Both the position numbers and the translations under genes were made by a program. Of a DNA stretch of 24,448 nucleotides, positions 22,616 through 24,448 are shown piece after piece. The stretch comes from Dictyoglomus sp. NZ13-RE01 (GTDB lineage: Bacteria > Dictyoglomota > Dictyoglomia > Dictyoglomales > Dictyoglomaceae), in contig NIRF01000018.1 in NCBI GenBank assembly GCA_002878375.1, positions 1 to 24,448 on the forward strand, written 5' to 3'. The notes below the pieces were generated by a model. The model saw nothing but the letters and a program-made list of their open reading frames with translations. It did no database searches and was not told the origin of the DNA. Numbering within the stretch: position 1 is the stretch's first letter; each line of letters begins with the position of its first letter.

Positions 22616-23560
22616 TTATAAAACCCCCTTTGCACGGTCTTTTAAAAATCTTTCCACCTCTTCTCTATAGGGCATAGCAGGAGCGGTTCCTATTTTTGTA
22701 ACATTTAAAGCTGCCACCGCATTAGCAAAATATACTGCGGAGATTAAATCCTTTCCTTCTGCAAGGGCTACAGCTAATCCTCCATTAAAAGCATCCCCAG
22801 CTCCCGTAGTATCTACAACTTCCACTTTAAAGGAGGGGACATAAGTAGATCCTTCCTCATTTACCACTAATGCACCATCTTTCCCAAGAGTAACTACTAC
22901 TTCTTTTACTCCAGAAGAGATAATCTCTCTTGCGGCTTTTTCTGCATCCTCTATAGATTCTATTTTCATCTCTGTAATAAGTTCCAATTCACTTCTATTT
23001 GGAGTAATTAGATCAACCTTCTTCCATATTTTTTTATCCAATTTTCTTCCAGGGGCGGGATTAAGAATTGATAAAGGTTTTTCCTTTTTAGAAACCAAGT
23101 CTATAGTATAAGCTACTGTTTCCACAGGTATTTCTAATTGGAGAAGAACCACATCTGCTCCCAATATAATATCTTTTGCCTTCTCCACAAGCCCTCTATC
23201 TACCTCCATATTAGCTCCAGGCGCTACCACTATCATATTTTCTCCTGTTTTATCATCTACCATTATTAAAGCTATTCCTGTATGAGTTTTATCAGTTATT
23301 TTTAAATAATCTATATTTATGTTTTCATTTAAAAAATTATTTCTTGCTACTTCTCCAAAATAGTCTTTCCCTATACATCCTACAAAATAGACCTCTGCTC
23401 CTAATCTAGCTGCACACACTGCTTGGTTAGAGCCTTTGCCTCCAGGTCCCATTTTAAAAGGACCACCCAAAACTGTTTCTCCTGGTTTTGGAAGCCAAGG
23501 AGCTTTTGACATAAGATCAGTATTGTAACTTCCTACTATAACTATTTTTTTCTTTTCCAA
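22616..23560 (-). CDS. rbsK: Ribokinase-family sugar kinase (PfkB)
   Basis: This 314-residue carbohydrate kinase has ribokinase hallmarks: GSYNTDLMSKAPWLPKPGET at 10-29, GPGGKGSNQAVCAARLGAEV near 38-57 and DTTGAGDAFNGG near 250 with the catalytic aspartate. The start is TTG 23560, placed nine bases after a GGGAGGTGA site. No ATG lies nearby in frame. It sits between a sugar permease gene and the rhamnose isomerase gene. A dedicated rhamnulokinase follows, so this enzyme probably handles another sugar, such as ribose from mixed oligosaccharides. The ribose assignment comes from family resemblance and is not certain. Confidence 0.87.
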   Translation of the reverse strand: MEKKKIVIVGSYNTDLMSKAPWLPKPGETVLGGPFKMGPGGKGSNQAVCAARLGAEVYFVGCIGKDYFGEVARNNFLNENINIDYLKITDKTHTGIALIMVDDKTGENMIVVAPGANMEVDRGLVEKAKDIILGADVVLLQLEIPVETVAYTIDLVSKKEKPLSILNPAPGRKLDKKIWKKVDLITPNRSELELITEMKIESIEDAEKAAREIISSGVKEVVVTLGKDGALVVNEEGSTYVPSFKVEVVDTTGAGDAFNGGLAVALAEGKDLISAVYFANAVAALNVTKIGTAPAMPYREEVERFLKDRAKGVL

Positions 23561-23579
23561 GAAGAATCACCTCCCAAAT

Positions 23580-24440
23580 TTATCCTTTAATAGCACCAAA
23601 GGTTAACCCTCTAACCAAATATTTCTGGAAGAAGATTACAAGAAGGATACTAGGAATAGTAGCTACTAAAGATAGAGCAGAAAGTTCTCCCCATTGGATT
23701 CCATGTCCTCCAATTAACTCTGAAAGAACCACAGGAAGAGTTGTCACACTTGACCGTGTGAAAATAAGAGCAAATAGAAATTCATTCCATGCAAAGACAA
23801 AAACAAATAAAGTTGCTACAACTACACCAGGTAAGATAAGGGGAAAGGTAACTTTCCAGAAAGCCCTAAATCTTGTGTAACCATCTACTAATGCTGCTGA
23901 TTCTATTTCTTCGGGTAAATCCTCTACAAATCCTTTTATAAGCCATATAGCAAAAGGAAGATTAATTAAAAGATAGGAAACAATCAATGCTATATAAGTG
24001 TCAATAAGACGAAGATTTAGAAAAATTATAAAAAGAGGCATAACAGCAATTATAGGAGGAGCAAAAAGTAAGGAAAGAACAAAGAAAGATAAATTTGGAC
24101 CTCCATATTTAAATCTTCCTATTCCATATCCTGCAAAAAGAGCAAGAATTAAAACAAGCAGAGCATTTAAACTTGCTACAATAAGACTATCTTTTACTCC
24201 TTTAGCTCCTCCTAATTCAAAAGCTCTCTGAAAATTACCAAAATCAAAATGATTAACAAAGAATATTGGAGGATAATGGAAAAACTCTCCTTTTTGTTTG
24301 AAAGCACCTATAAATATCCAATAAATAGGAAAGGCAAATACTATAATAAAAAAGAGAAGAAGTAAATTTTGGAGCCAGTGAATTATTTTTTTCCTTCTAA
24401 CTCTTCTTTTAAATTCTTCATAAGCCTTCTCATTTATCAT
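23580..24440 (-). CDS. Sugar ABC transporter permease, MalG type (CUT1)
   Basis: This is the second inner-membrane subunit of a CUT1 carbohydrate importer, 286 residues with six helices. The first helix lies at about 20-42 after a charged N-terminus. The ATPase-docking EAA loop reads EEIESAALVDGYTRFRAFWK near 178-197. The ending VRGLTFGAIKG is typical of MalG relatives. It is taken to start at ATG 24440. Only eight more bases are visible and the frame is open through them, so the start could lie further out and the ribosome site is not seen. Its partner permease and binding protein should lie just beyond the right edge. The operon context suggests rhamnose or rhamnose-containing glycans as cargo. 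Confidence 0.9.
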   Translation of the reverse strand: MINEKAYEEFKRRVRRKKIIHWLQNLLLLFFIIVFAFPIYWIFIGAFKQKGEFFHYPPIFFVNHFDFGNFQRAFELGGAKGVKDSLIVASLNALLVLILALFAGYGIGRFKYGGPNLSFFVLSLLFAPPIIAVMPLFIIFLNLRLIDTYIALIVSYLLINLPFAIWLIKGFVEDLPEEIESAALVDGYTRFRAFWKVTFPLILPGVVVATLFVFVFAWNEFLFALIFTRSSVTTLPVVLSELIGGHGIQWGELSALSLVATIPSILLVIFFQKYLVRGLTFGAIKG

Positions 24441-24448
24441 TTGGATGC

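Noticed and set aside
1-24448. CRISPR arrays, tRNA or rRNA genes
   Set aside because: No regularly spaced direct repeats and no cloverleaf or rRNA-like segments were seen on reading both strands; weak candidates could be missed without a search tool.

Overview
The window is AT-rich DNA with short intergenic gaps, strong GGAGG-type ribosome sites, heavy use of AGA/AGG and ATA codons, and several TTG or GTG starts. The gene content is ABC importers for sugars or peptides, L-rhamnose enzymes and redox enzymes with ferredoxin domains. Together this suggests an anaerobic thermophilic carbohydrate degrader. Dictyoglomus is my best guess, with Thermotogae-like Firmicutes as the alternative. The assignment rests on gene style and content, not on a marker gene.

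Positions 1-5655: the left edge carries the start of a minus-strand ORF that looks like a transposase. It abuts a family-5 ABC substrate-binding protein that has lost its signal peptide and N-terminus. The rest of that operon is intact (two permeases, then two ATPases) and ends in a clear terminator. Positions 5656-8970 hold a minus-strand pair of unrecognised genes, a large palindrome with a G-rich loop, and, on the plus strand, a PrsW-type intramembrane protease, a HAD phosphatase and a tiny membrane protein.

Positions 8978-19935 are the most unusual part. A D-2-hydroxyacid dehydrogenase diverges from a long plus-strand operon: tripartite tricarboxylate transporter tctC-tctB-tctA, a Gfo/Idh/MocA dehydrogenase, a 2-keto-3-deoxygluconate-kinase-like PfkB kinase, an IclR regulator, a PreA-like FMN/ferredoxin protein, a fumarate-reductase-type flavoprotein and a zinc alcohol dehydrogenase. 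Most genes overlap or lie within about 50 bases of each other, so they probably form one regulon for import and oxidation of an organic or sugar acid whose identity I cannot read. Two members look damaged: tctB is broken by a -1 frameshift, and the flavoprotein lacks the segment that normally carries the second FAD-binding motif and a catalytic arginine. The operon starts with a consensus promoter, a palindrome over its -10 box, and a four-codon leader minigene with a full-length Shine-Dalgarno sequence.

Positions 19927-24440, on the minus strand, form a rhamnose operon read from the right edge: a CUT1-type sugar ABC permease, a ribokinase-like kinase, L-rhamnose isomerase of the RhaI type, and rhamnulokinase. 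The aldolase, the rest of the transporter and any regulator are not in the window. No tRNA, rRNA or CRISPR array was seen. No stretch over 300 bases lacks a gene.
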